Assembly: GCA_026261815.1 (NCBI GenBank)
Contig: JAMPIT010000510.1
Location: 21,219,882 to 21,283,881 of the forward strand
DNA: 64,000 nucleotides
Source: Monarcha castaneiventris obscurior
Lineage: Eukaryota; Chordata; Aves; Passeriformes; Monarchidae
Direction: 5' to 3'
The notes below the pieces were generated by a model. It made no database searches. It was not told the DNA's origin and was given only the letters and a program-made list of their open reading frames with translations. Of this stretch, positions 51,601 through 60,400 are shown one piece after another; the first letter of the stretch is position 1; each line of letters starts with the position of its first letter. Position numbers and translations under genes: made by a program.

Positions 51601-53825
51601 CTACCCTGTGCTTTTGATAAGGCTCCGCATAGTGCGAAGTCTAGGGTTACGGCTCTAGCTAGGGTTCAGAAAACCAAAATGCCCATAGCACCAGGGACAC
51701 TAAAAGTGTGAAAGGCATGCCAAGAGAAATGCAAAACAGCCCCAAACATGGGGCATCCTTATTTTCGTGATGGGACCTCATATCTACCCAGCAATCTTGA
51801 TAAGGCTCCGCATAGTGCGAAGTTTAGGGTTACGGCTAGGTTAAGGGTTCAGAAAACCAAAACGCCCAGAGGTCCAGGGACACAAAAAATGCAAAAGGCA
51901 TGCCAAGAGAAATGCAAAACAGCCCCCGTCATCTGCCATCCTCATCTTCCTGATCGGACCTCAATTCCGCCCCGTGCTCTTAATTTTGCTCCGCATAGTG
52001 CGAAGTTTAGTGTTACGGCTCTAGTTAGGGTTCAGAAAACGAAAAAGCCCAGAGCTCCAGGGACACTAAAAATGCGAAAGGCATGCCAAGAGAAATGCAA
52101 AACAGCCCCAGTCATCTGCTATCCTCATCCTTCTGATTGGACCTCATATCCACCCTGCGCTCTTGATAAGGCTCCGCGTAGTGCGAAGTCTAGGGTTACG
52201 GCTCTAGTTAGGATTCAGAAAACCATAAAGCCCAGAGCTCCAGGGACACTAAAAATGCAAAAGGCATGCCAAGAGAAATGCAAAACAGCCCCAAATAGGC
52301 GGCATCCTTATATTCCTGAGTGGACCGCCTTTCTGCCCAATGCTATTTCTATGGCTCCGCATAGTGCGAAGTTTAGGGTTACGGCGAGGGTTAGGGTTCA
52401 GAAAACCAAAAAGCCCAGAGCTCCAGGGACACTAAAAGTGCGAAAGGCATGCCAAGAGGAATGCAAAACAGCCCCAAACATGGGGCATCCTTATCTTCCT
52501 GATCGGACCTCATTTCTGCCCCACGCTCTTTCCTACTCTCTGCATAGTGCGAAGTATAGGATTAAGCCTAGGTTTAGGGTTCAGAAAACCAAAAAGCCCA
52601 GAGCTCCAGGGACACTAAAAATGCAAAAGGCATGCCAAGAGAAATGCAAAACAGCCCCAAAAGTGCGCAATTCTTATCTTCCTGATTGGACCTCATATCT
52701 ACCCAGCGCTCTTCATAAGACTCCGCATAGTGCGACGTCCAGGGTTACGGCTAGGGTAAGGGTTCAGAAAACCAAAAAACCGAGAGGTCCAGGGACACTA
52801 AAATGCGAAAGGCATGCCAAGAGAAATGCAAAACAGCTCCAGTAATCTGCCATCATCATCCTCCTTAATGGACCTCATTTCTACCCTGTGCTCTTGATAA
52901 GGCTCCGCATAGTGCGAAGTCTAGGGTTCCGGCTCTAGTTAGGGTTCAGAAAACCAAAAAGCCCAGAGGTCCAGGGACACAAAAAATGTGAAAGGCATGC
53001 CAAGAGAAATGTAAAACAGCCCCAGTCATCTGCTATCCTCATCCTTCTGATTGGACCTCATATCTACCCAGCGCTCTTGATAAGGCTCCGCATAGTGCGA
53101 AGTTTAGGGTTACGGCTCTAGTTAGGGTTCAGAAAACCAAAAAGCCCAGAGCTCCAGGGACACTAAAAATGCGAAAGGCATGCCAAGGGGAATTCAAAAC
53201 AGCCCCAAACAGGCGGCATCCTTATCTTCCTGATTGGACCGCATTTCTGCCCAATGCTATTTCTAAGGCTCCGCATAGTGCGAAGTCTAGGGTTACGGCG
53301 AGGGTTAGGGTTCAGAAAACCAAAAAGCCCAGAGCTCCAGGGACACTAAAAGTGCGAAAGGCATGCCAAGAGAAATGCAAAACAGCCCCCGTCATCTACC
53401 ATCATCATCTTCCTGATTGGTCCTCATATCTACCCAGCGCTCTTGATAAGGCTCCGCATAGTGCGAAGTCTAAGGTTACGGCTCTAGTTAGGGTTCAGAA
53501 AAACCAAAAAGCCCAGAGCTCCAGGGACACTAAAAATGCGAAAGGCATGCCAAGAGAAATGCAAAACAGCCCCAAACATGCGCAATTGTTATCTTCCTGG
53601 TCGGACCTCAATTGTGCCCAGTGCTCTTTATTTGGCTCTGCATAGTGCAAAGTTTAGGGTTACGCCTAGGGTTAGGGTTCAGAAAACCAAAAAGCCCAGA
53701 GCTCCAGGGACGCTAAAAATGCGAAAGGCATGCCAAGAGGAATGCAAAACCGCCCCAAACTGGGGGCATCCTTATCTTCCTGATTGGACCTCATTTCTGC
53801 CTCACGCTCTTTCCTACTCTCTTCA

Positions 53826-53830
53826 TAGTA
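53826..53830. other. Target-site duplication, left copy (TAGTA)
   Basis: TAGTA directly precedes the left LTR and is repeated after the right LTR (57421-57425). Removing the element restores a monomer reading CTCTTCATAGTACGAAGTAT, matching the monomer at about 52531-52560. Confidence 0.8.
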
Positions 53831-54145
53831 ATACTTATTAAAATAAGTATTTAGTCAGTGATACAGAGGCAGGAAGGGTATCTGCATGCCATTCCGGCAA
53901 GAGCATTTTATTGCATGCTCACTGCCAAAGGGGGTAGAGGCAAATACAAGGGAACATCGTTGCTCAGTCCAGGGGAAAGATGGGATCAGGGAGCGGGAAC
54001 CAATGGGAAAGCTTTGGAGGAGTGACCAGGCTGACAGACACCCGCGGAATCCAAACCGGGAACGGCCATCCCAAGGAGCAGTCCACCTCGAGGTGGGGGG
54101 AGACCCTGGCCCCCCCAGCACAATGTAAACTCCCGGGCCACCACA
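53831..54145 (-). repeat. 3' LTR of the endogenous retrovirus
   Basis: Direct repeat of 57105-57420. On the minus strand it begins TGTGGTGGCCCGGGAG, contains a CCAAT-type box (CCCATTGGTTCC) and an AATAAA (plus 53907-53912), and ends in a perfect inverted repeat AATACTTATT-AA-AATAAGTATT (53830-53851 on +). The terminal CA usual for LTRs is missing. Confidence 0.9.
53907..53912 (-). promoter_or_regulatory. Polyadenylation signal in 3' LTR
   Basis: The minus strand reads GCATGCAATAAAATGC. Its placement in the last third of the LTR supports the minus orientation of the element; the same hexamer is at 57181-57186 in the other LTR. Confidence 0.75.
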
Positions 54146-54162
54146 ACTGCTCCTTTTTTGTA
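54146..54162 (-). other. Polypurine tract of the endogenous retrovirus
   Basis: The minus strand reads ACAAAAAAGGAGCAGT immediately before the TGTGGTGG start of the 3' LTR. This is the expected position and composition for the plus-strand primer of a retroviral element. Confidence 0.7.
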
Positions 54163-54418
54163 TTAGACTAAGAGGCCCCCCTCAGGGATCCCAAAACCCA
54201 GCATCCCAAAAACTTAACATGTACAGAACAACAACAATTATCAGAATCACTCAAAGCCCAATGTCTCAACAACCCAAGTACATAATTAGAAACACCCCCA
54301 ACCCAGTGTCCCAACAAGTCCTCAAATCTTTCAGATGATTTTCTTTCTGCATGCTGGATGATCTCATAGGCAGAGGTGAGGTTGAAGCAGCACAGTTCTT
54401 TCTGGGCTGTGGCAGAGT
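54163..54418 (-). other. Non-coding tail between ORF2 and the polypurine tract
   Basis: About 250 bp of AT-leaning sequence without a recognised feature, following the stop codon of the second ORF. Confidence 0.5.
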
Positions 54419-56185
54419 TCAAGCACACCTGCTGGTGGTACCAGGAGCATTCAGAGGACAGCAGGGTGATAGGTGTTGGGTGCTGGACATCATGATGATG
54501 AGTGTGGGCACAGGCTCTGGCAGATACTTCTGTTGGGATTCAAACAGAGTTAAAATTTTGCAATTTTCAAACGGAGGGGGGCCTTTCCCTTCTCCCCTCT
54601 CCCAAAGGTTTGGGGAAAGGGGAATGGCATAAGGGTTACAGGGATATGGGAATCCGTGGCTAGGGAAAAGCCTAGCAGAGGGGTAGTAGTAGGGAACATT
54701 AACTGTCGGGGAATTAACAGAATGGGGTAGGATATGGGGAGACACCACAGGTGTCCAACTTATCCATTTGCAGTCTCGTTTGCAATTCTGGCTCTCGGGA
54801 CTGCGTGTGTCTGTTTCTGTTGCGGTCATCAATGCTGGCTTGCGTCGTCTTTGCTTCCAGGAGACAGATGCTTCATCTTTTGACTGCACTTTGTTCTTCT
54901 TGATTGGTGTTATGTCTGCAGCAACGATGTTTGCTGGGCTGGTGCAGTTCTTCTCTGGCAGCTTCCAGGTGTCATCTGTGGCTTTTGGCTTTTTCACTTC
55001 AGTCCTTTGGTCCTTACACTCAGTAGCAGAATCTGAAAAGTCACTGTTTTGCTCCTTTGGCTGCTGTTTTGCATCTTCTGGCCGTGCCTGCCAGCTGCTC
55101 AGGTTTACTGCTTCCCCTACAATGCTTTCGCAGCTTTCTGGGGGTAGTTTGAATCCTACAGCCTGGCTCCTGCAACCCCCCTTCTTTTTCTGCTGTTCAT
55201 GCAGCACAGGAGCAGGGGACGCGGGCAGGGCCAGGGCCGAGGTGAAAGGCAGCACTTGGGCGGGGTTTTCGCAGCCAGAGCAGGGCGGCGGCAGCAGCTC
55301 GGTAGCCTCAGGGCATTTACGAAGCCGTGGCGGAGCCGGCAGAGGCCGGGCGTGGCCCCGCAGTGTCGCAGCCGCGGGGAAGCGGCCGGGGCTGGCCGGC
55401 ACATTTGGGACAAAGCGTCTCTCTAGGAGCTGGCTCCAGCTCGCTGCCACACCGGGGGGAGCCAAGACCACGATGTTAAAAACAAGAGAGAACTGTCCTT
55501 TTAACTTTCGCACCACGTGGCTGGCCGGGGCGAGGCGCACCGAGCGCGGGGTCCGGTCTCGGGCCGGCTGCATGGCTGGCCTGGGCGAGCCCTCGCCTCG
55601 GCGAAGAGCCAGGCACGAACTGGCGGGGGGTCGCCGGCGGGCACAGCCGCATCGGCCACGGGGGAGGAACGCTTTGCCGGGGCTCTCGGAAGCGGCGGCG
55701 CGGGCGGCCCGTCGGGGCTGCCGCGGGGGAGGAGAGGTCTGCAGCCAGTCAGCAGCCGGAAGGGTTAGATCGGCAGCTTTTTGTCTGGGCTGGCCACACT
55801 GCGTGCTGCTCGGGAGACTGAAAGCGGCGAGGCCAGGCTTCTTCGCTTGCCACACTCGCTGCTGCTTTTTCAGTCTGTGTTCTAAAGATACTAGATACCC
55901 CCTGTTTCTAGTATCGTCAGGCTGTTTCAAGCCTCTTAGGGAGTATTTAAATTCCTCTTTTTTCTGCGGCTGCGAGTCCTCGGGGCTTATGTTAAAGCTC
56001 CTGCGAGGCTGCTGGGGAAAGTCTGGGATACAGGAGGGAGAGGCAGTCTCCGCGGCTGGCAGGGGACCCCCGACGGAGGAAGAGGGACCCGACGCGACGC
56101 GAATCGACGCGAGGGAGGGGCCCGGGATGGACGGGGACCGCGCGCGGTAACGGGAGCGGGAGCAGGAACAGGAGGGGGGGCGCAC
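54419..56185 (-). CDS. Endogenous retrovirus ORF2, unknown function
   Basis: A long open frame of 588 codons in the -1 frame relative to the Gag-like ORF, overlapping its end by about 200 nt. It has no ATG in its first 204 codons (first ATG at 55573). If translated it would thus need frameshifting, splicing or an alternative start. The product would be Pro-, Ser- and Arg-rich in its first two thirds, encoded by unusually GC-rich DNA. A Lys-rich segment with KQRRRKP, resembling a nuclear localisation signal, and a Pro/Tyr-rich stretch (NVPYYYPSARLF) follow near the end. I see no protease, reverse transcriptase, integrase or envelope hallmarks. Part of the openness may come from GC richness, since the opposite strand is also open over 54768-56150. 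Treat it as a candidate, possibly a remnant or an acquired sequence. Confidence 0.4.
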   Translation of the reverse strand: MRPPSCSCSRSRYRARSPSIPGPSLASIRVASGPSSSVGGPLPAAETASPSCIPDFPQQPRRSFNISPEDSQPQKKEEFKYSLRGLKQPDDTRNRGYLVSLEHRLKKQQRVWQAKKPGLAAFSLPSSTQCGQPRQKAADLTLPAADWLQTSPPPRQPRRAARAAASESPGKAFLPRGRCGCARRRPPASSCLALRRGEGSPRPAMQPARDRTPRSVRLAPASHVVRKLKGQFSLVFNIVVLAPPGVAASWSQLLERRFVPNVPASPGRFPAAATLRGHARPLPAPPRLRKCPEATELLPPPCSGCENPAQVLPFTSALALPASPAPVLHEQQKKKGGCRSQAVGFKLPPESCESIVGEAVNLSSWQARPEDAKQQPKEQNSDFSDSATECKDQRTEVKKPKATDDTWKLPEKNCTSPANIVAADITPIKKNKVQSKDEASVSWKQRRRKPALMTATETDTRSPESQNCKRDCKWISWTPVVSPHILPHSVNSPTVNVPYYYPSARLFPSHGFPYPCNPYAIPLSPNLWERGEGKGPPPFENCKILTLFESQQKYLPEPVPTLIIMMSSTQHLSPCCPLNAPGTTSRCA

Positions 56186-56811
56186 GCGGGCGGCAAGCCC
56201 GCCACTGTGGCCGCGGACGCCACGTGGTGTCCGCCATCTTGGATGAGGGAAGCGGAGCCGGCAAAATTGAAATTAAGAATTGCAGCTTGCATTGCTCTTT
56301 CGGCCATGCTGCCATCGCGATCTTGGAACAAATCTGGAGCGGCAATAACCGGGGAAGTGGGTACAGGAAAGGGGGTTGGGATAGAGCTGGAGGTCGTTTG
56401 GCCTTCACTACCCCCGGCAGGGGACAAAGGAGACCAGGAGGCGGCAGGGAGACGGTGGCAACCCTGGGCACTTCGGCAGCTTCCATCTCCGGGTTTCCTT
56501 TGAATTAGGACAGAGGGAGTAGGAACACAGGGGAAGGAAAGCTGCAGAGGGTTTTTTACACTGGGATTAACATTTTTAAACCGTTTTACAAAATTATCAA
56601 TGGCTTTTGCTAACTTATAAAGCAGATACCCTCTTCCAGACATAAACAACCATCTTACAAAGCGTTTTAAGTATTCGATTAGCCATTGCTTGAATAACCA
56701 TTGGATAAAATGTTTTAAACCCTCCCAGGTATAACAAAATTTCTCACGAACAAGGGCTCTCAGAACTGGGGAAAAAGCTTCCCGCAGGAGATGAGAAAAT
56801 TCTGTTCCCAT
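55987..56811 (-). CDS. Gag-like ORF of the endogenous retrovirus
   Basis: This open frame of 274 codons starts at the ATG at 56811, about 290 nt inside the 5' LTR. That is the usual distance for a retroviral leader. The product begins MGTEFS, matching the N-myristoylation pattern (Gly2, Ser6) of matrix proteins that target Gag to membranes. The first about 80 residues are rich in aromatic, Lys and Arg residues (for example HFIQWLFKQWLIEYLKRF), consistent with a helical, basic matrix domain. The remainder is Pro/Ser/Ala-rich without the capsid major homology region or zinc knuckles that I could see. It is therefore a truncated or rearranged Gag. The open frame extends upstream without a better start. 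Assignment rests on position and the myristoylation motif. Confidence 0.5.
   Translation of the reverse strand: MGTEFSHLLREAFSPVLRALVREKFCYTWEGLKHFIQWLFKQWLIEYLKRFVRWLFMSGRGYLLYKLAKAIDNFVKRFKNVNPSVKNPLQLSFPCVPTPSVLIQRKPGDGSCRSAQGCHRLPAASWSPLSPAGGSEGQTTSSSIPTPFPVPTSPVIAAPDLFQDRDGSMAERAMQAAILNFNFAGSASLIQDGGHHVASAATVAGLPPACAPPPVPAPAPVTARGPRPSRAPPSRRFASRRVPLPPSGVPCQPRRLPLPPVSQTFPSSLAGALT
56215..56244. promoter_or_regulatory. E-box palindrome plus YY1-type site inside the retroelement
   Basis: GGACGCCACGTGGTGTCC (56215-56232) is a near-perfect palindrome around CACGTG. It overlaps, on the minus strand, AAGATGGCGG (56231-56240), the YY1 core found just after many housekeeping transcription starts. 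Both lie in the CpG-rich part of the element. Confidence 0.45.
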
Positions 56812-57082
56812 CTCCCTTCTCTTCCCAACCTCGAGGTAAAAGAAATTTAAAAGAAAAGGATACAAAGGTGACCCATATTACATTTGGGGTCAAAAAAAAA
56901 TCTCGAGGGTGGTCCACTGACTCAGACCAGTCTTCTCTTTCCGCAGAAGGTTGTTGGTCTTCCCCGCCGAGCCGCTGATAAAACTCAGAGGTTTCTTTGG
57001 GGCAATGGCTGCCCCGAAAGGGGACTTTAATTCCAGCGAGGAAGCTCTGCTGGAGATGCTCTCCAGGGACGGCTCAAGGCCA
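56812..57082 (-). other. Retroviral leader between PBS and Gag-like ORF
   Basis: About 270 bp of untranslated leader expected to contain packaging signals. No clear motif can be named from sequence alone. Confidence 0.45.
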
Positions 57083-57100
57083 TCTCACGCTCAGGCGCCA
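57083..57100 (-). other. Primer-binding-site-like sequence
   Basis: Four bases after the 5' LTR, the minus strand reads TGGCGCCTGAGCGTGAGA. The TGG start and position are right for a tRNA primer site. The first seven bases equal those of the lysine-tRNA type, but the rest does not match well, so the primer tRNA is left open. Confidence 0.6.
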
Positions 57101-57104
57101 TCTA

Positions 57105-57420
57105 ATACTTATTAAAATAAGTATTTAGTCAGTGATACAGAGGCAGGAAGGGTATCTGCATGCCATTCCGGCAAGAGCATTTTATTGCATGCTCCCTGCC
57201 AAAGGGGGTAGAGGCAAATACAAGGGAACATCGTTGCTCAGTCCAGGGGAAAGATGGGATCAGGGAGCGGGAACCAATGGGAAAGCTTTGGAGGAGTGAC
57301 CAGGCTGACAGACACCCGCGGAATCAAAACCGGGAACGGCCATCCCAAGGAGCAGTCCACCTTGAGGCGGGGGAGACCCTGGCCCCCCCAGCACAATGTA
57401 AACTCCCGGGCCACCATACC
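57105..57420 (-). repeat. 5' LTR of the endogenous retrovirus
   Basis: Direct repeat of 53831-54145 with four substitutions and one single-base indel. It carries the same CCAAT-type box, AATAAA (57181-57186) and terminal inverted repeat. Its outer end reads GGTATGGTGG on the minus strand instead of the TGTGGTGG of the other LTR, so the LTR tip is slightly altered. Confidence 0.9.
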
Positions 57421-57425
57421 TAGTA
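57421..57425. other. Target-site duplication, right copy (TAGTA)
   Basis: Right copy of the 5-bp duplication; the satellite monomer resumes immediately with CGAAGTATAGGATTAAGCCT. Confidence 0.8.
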
Positions 57426-60400
57426 CGAAGTATAGGATTAAGCCTAGGTTTAGGGTACAGAAAACCAAAAAGCCGAGATCTCCAGGGACACTAAAAATTC
57501 GAAAGGCATGCCAAGAGAAATGCAAAACAGCCCCAGTCATCTGCCATCCTCATCTTCCTCTTCGGACCTCAAATCCGCCCCGTGCTCTTATTTTGGGTCC
57601 GCATAGTGCGAAGTTCACGGATACGGCTCTAGTTAGGGTTCGGAAAACCAAAAAGTCCAGAGGTCCAGGGACACTGAAAATGTGAAAGGCATGCCAAGAG
57701 AAAGCCCCAAACAGGCGGCATCCATATATTCCTGAGGGGACCGCATTTCTGCCCAATGCTATTTCTAAGGCTCCGCATAGTGCGAAGTCTAGGGTTACGG
57801 CTCAAGTTAGGGTTCCGAAAACCAAAAAGCCCAGAGCTCCAAGGACACTAAAAATCCAAAAGGCATGCCCAGAGAAATGCAAAAGAGCCCCCGTCTTCTA
57901 CCATCATCATCTTCCTGATTAAGCCTCATTTCTACCCAGCGCTCTTGATAAGGCTCCACATAGTGCGAAGTCTAGGGTTACCGCTCTAGTTAGGGTTCAG
58001 AAAACCAAAAAGCCCAGAGCTCCAGGGACACTAAAGGTACGAAAGGCATGCCAAGAGAAATGCAAAACAGCCCCAAAAATGTGCAATTCTTATCTTCCTG
58101 ATTGGACCTCATATCTACCCAGCGCTCTTGATAAGGCCCCGCATAGATCGAAGTTTAGGGTTACGGCTCGAGTTAGGGTTCCGAAAACCAAAAAGCCCAG
58201 AGCTCCAGGGACACTAAAAGTGCGAAAGGCATGCCAAGAGAAATGCAAAACAGCCCCCGTCATCTACCATCCTCATCTTCCTGATTGGACGTCATTTCTG
58301 CCCAGCGCTCTTGATAAGGCTCCGCTTAGTGCCAAGTCTAGGGTTACGGCGAAGTTTAGGGTTCAGAAAACCAAAAAGCCCAGAGGTCCAGGGACACTAA
58401 AAATGCAAAAGGCATGCCAAGAGGAATTCAAAACAGCCCCAAAGAGGCGGCATCCTTATCTCACTGATTGGACCGCATTTTTGCCCAATGCTATTTCTAA
58501 GGCTCCGCATAGTGCGAGGTCTAGGGTTAGGACGAGGGTTAGGGTTCAGAAAACCAAAAAGCCCAGAGGTCCAGGGACACTAAAAATGCGAAAGGCATGC
58601 CAAGAGAAATGCAAAACAGCTCCCGTCTTCTACCATCATCATCTTCCTGATTGGACCTCATTTCTACCCATCGCTTTTGATAAAGCTCAGGGATAGTACG
58701 AAGTCTAGGGTTACGGCTCTAGTTAGGGTTCAGAAAACCAAAAAGCCCAGAGCTCCAGGGACACTAAAAATGCGAAAGGCATGCCAAGAGAAATGCAAAA
58801 CAGCCCCAAACAGGCGGCATCCTTATATTCCTGAGTGGACAGCATTTCTGCCAAACGCTATTTCTAAGGGTCCGCATAGTGCGAAGTCTAGGGTTACGGG
58901 TCAAGTTAGGGGTCAGAACACTAAAAAGCCCAGAGGTCCAGGGACACTAAAAGTGCGAAAGGCATGCCAAGAGAAATGCAAAACAGCCCCAAAAATGCGC
59001 AATTCTTATCTTCCTGATTGGACCTCATATCTACCCTGCGCTCTTGATAAGGCTCCACATAGTGCGAAGTCTAGGGTTATGGCTCTAGTTATAGTTCAGA
59101 AAACCAAAACGCTCAGAGCTCCAGGGACACTGAAAATGCGAAAGGCATGCCAAGAGAAATGCAAAACAGCCCCCGTCATCTACCATCATCATCTTCCTGG
59201 TTGGACCTCATTTCTATCCATCGCTTTTGATAAAGCTCCGCATAGTGCGAAGTCTAGGGTTACGGCTCTAGTTAGGGTTCAGAAAAACATAAAGCCCAGA
59301 GCTCCAGGGACACTAAAAATGCAAAAGGCATGCCAAGAGAAATGCAATACAGCCCCAAACAGGCGGCATCCTTATATTCCTGAGTGGACCGCATTTCTGC
59401 CAAATGCTATTTTAAGGCTCCGCATAGTGCAAAGTCTAGGGTTACGGGTCAAGTTAGGGGTCATAAAACTAAAAAGCCCAGACCTCCAGGGACACTAAAA
59501 GTGCGAATGGCATGCCAAGAGAAATGAAAAACAACCCCAAAAATGCACAATTCTTATCTTCCTGATTGGACCTCATATCTACCAAGCACTCTTCCTAAGG
59601 TTTCGCATGGTGCGAAGTTTTGGGTTACGGCAAAGGAAAGGGTTCAGAAAACCAAAACGCCCAGAGGTCCAGAGACACTAAAAATGCAAAAGGTATGCCA
59701 GAGGAATGCAAAACAGCCCCAAACAGGCGGCATCCTTATCTTCCAGAGTGCACCGCATTTCCGCCCCATGCTATTTCAAAGGCACTGCATAGTGCGAGGC
59801 CTAGGGTTACGGCTCAAGTTAGGGTTCCGAAAACCAAAAAGCCCAGAGCTCCAAGGACACTAAAAATGCAAAAGGCATGCCCAGAGAAATGCAAAAGAGC
59901 CCCCGTCATCTACCATCATCATCTTCCTGATTAAGCCTCATTTCTACCCAGCGCTCTTGATAAGGCTCCACATAGTGCGAAGTCTAGGGTTACCGCTCTA
60001 GTTAGGGTTCAGAAAACCAAAAAGCCCAGAGCTCCAGGGACACTAAAGGTACGAAAGGCATGCCAAGAGAAATGCAAAACAGCCCCAAAAATGTGCAATT
60101 CTTATCTTCCTGATTGGACCTCATATCTACCCAGCGCTCTTGATAAGGCTCCGCATAGATCGAAGTTTAGGGTTACGGCTCGAGTTAGGGTTCCGAAAAC
60201 CAAAAAGCCCAGAGCTCCAGGGACACTAAAAATGCGAATGGCATGCCAAGAGAAATGCAAAACAGCCCCCGTCATCTACCATCCTCATCTTCCTGATTGG
60301 ACCTCATTTCTACCCCGCGCTCTTGATAAGGCGCCGCATAGTGCGAAGTCTAGGGTTACGGCTCTAGCTAGGGTTCAGAAAACCATAAAGCCCAGAGCTC

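Larger units (their letters stand above)
42650..53830 (+). repeat. 183-bp satellite array, left block (about 61 monomers)
   Basis: Tandem monomers spaced almost exactly 183 bp: the TTCAGAAAAC landmark recurs at 42905, 43088, 43259, 43442, 43625, 43808, 43991 and 44174, with one 171-bp and one 188-bp spacing at the left edge. Each monomer has, in order, GTTCAGAAAACCAAAAAGCC, CAGAGCTCCAGGGACACTAA, GCGAAAGGCATGCCAAGAG, a variable segment of about 45 bp, AAGGCTCCGCATAGTGCGAA and a telomere-like TAGGGTTACGGCTAGGGTTA. The variable segment defines at least four monomer types that are interspersed. The first monomer is partial (about 42650). Monomers at the left edge are most diverged and most telomere-like; those beyond about 45.5 kb are more alike. 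In one plus-strand frame a typical monomer is open, so stop-free runs cross many units (for example 45968-47500). I do not consider these genes. I do not recognise the satellite by name. Confidence 0.97.
53831..57420 (-). mobile_element. Non-autonomous endogenous retrovirus (LTR element)
   Basis: Complete 3.6-kb LTR element inserted in the satellite in minus orientation. It has two direct LTRs of about 315 bp, a primer-binding-site-like sequence next to the right (5') LTR, a polypurine tract next to the left (3') LTR, and a TAGTA duplication. The LTRs differ by four substitutions and one 1-bp indel by my count, so the insertion is young. The internal region is only about 2.96 kb. It holds a Gag-like ORF and a second long ORF in the -1 frame, with no room for pol and no reverse transcriptase, integrase or protease motifs that I can see. 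It would therefore need enzymes from another retrovirus. I cannot assign the family; the myristoylation-type Gag start is compatible with a beta/ERVK-like source. Confidence 0.88.

Noticed and set aside
54768..56150. 460-codon open frame on the + strand inside the retroelement
   Set aside because: It is antisense to the element, whose LTR polyadenylation signal, polypurine tract and primer-site-like sequence all indicate minus orientation; most likely a by-product of GC-rich sequence.
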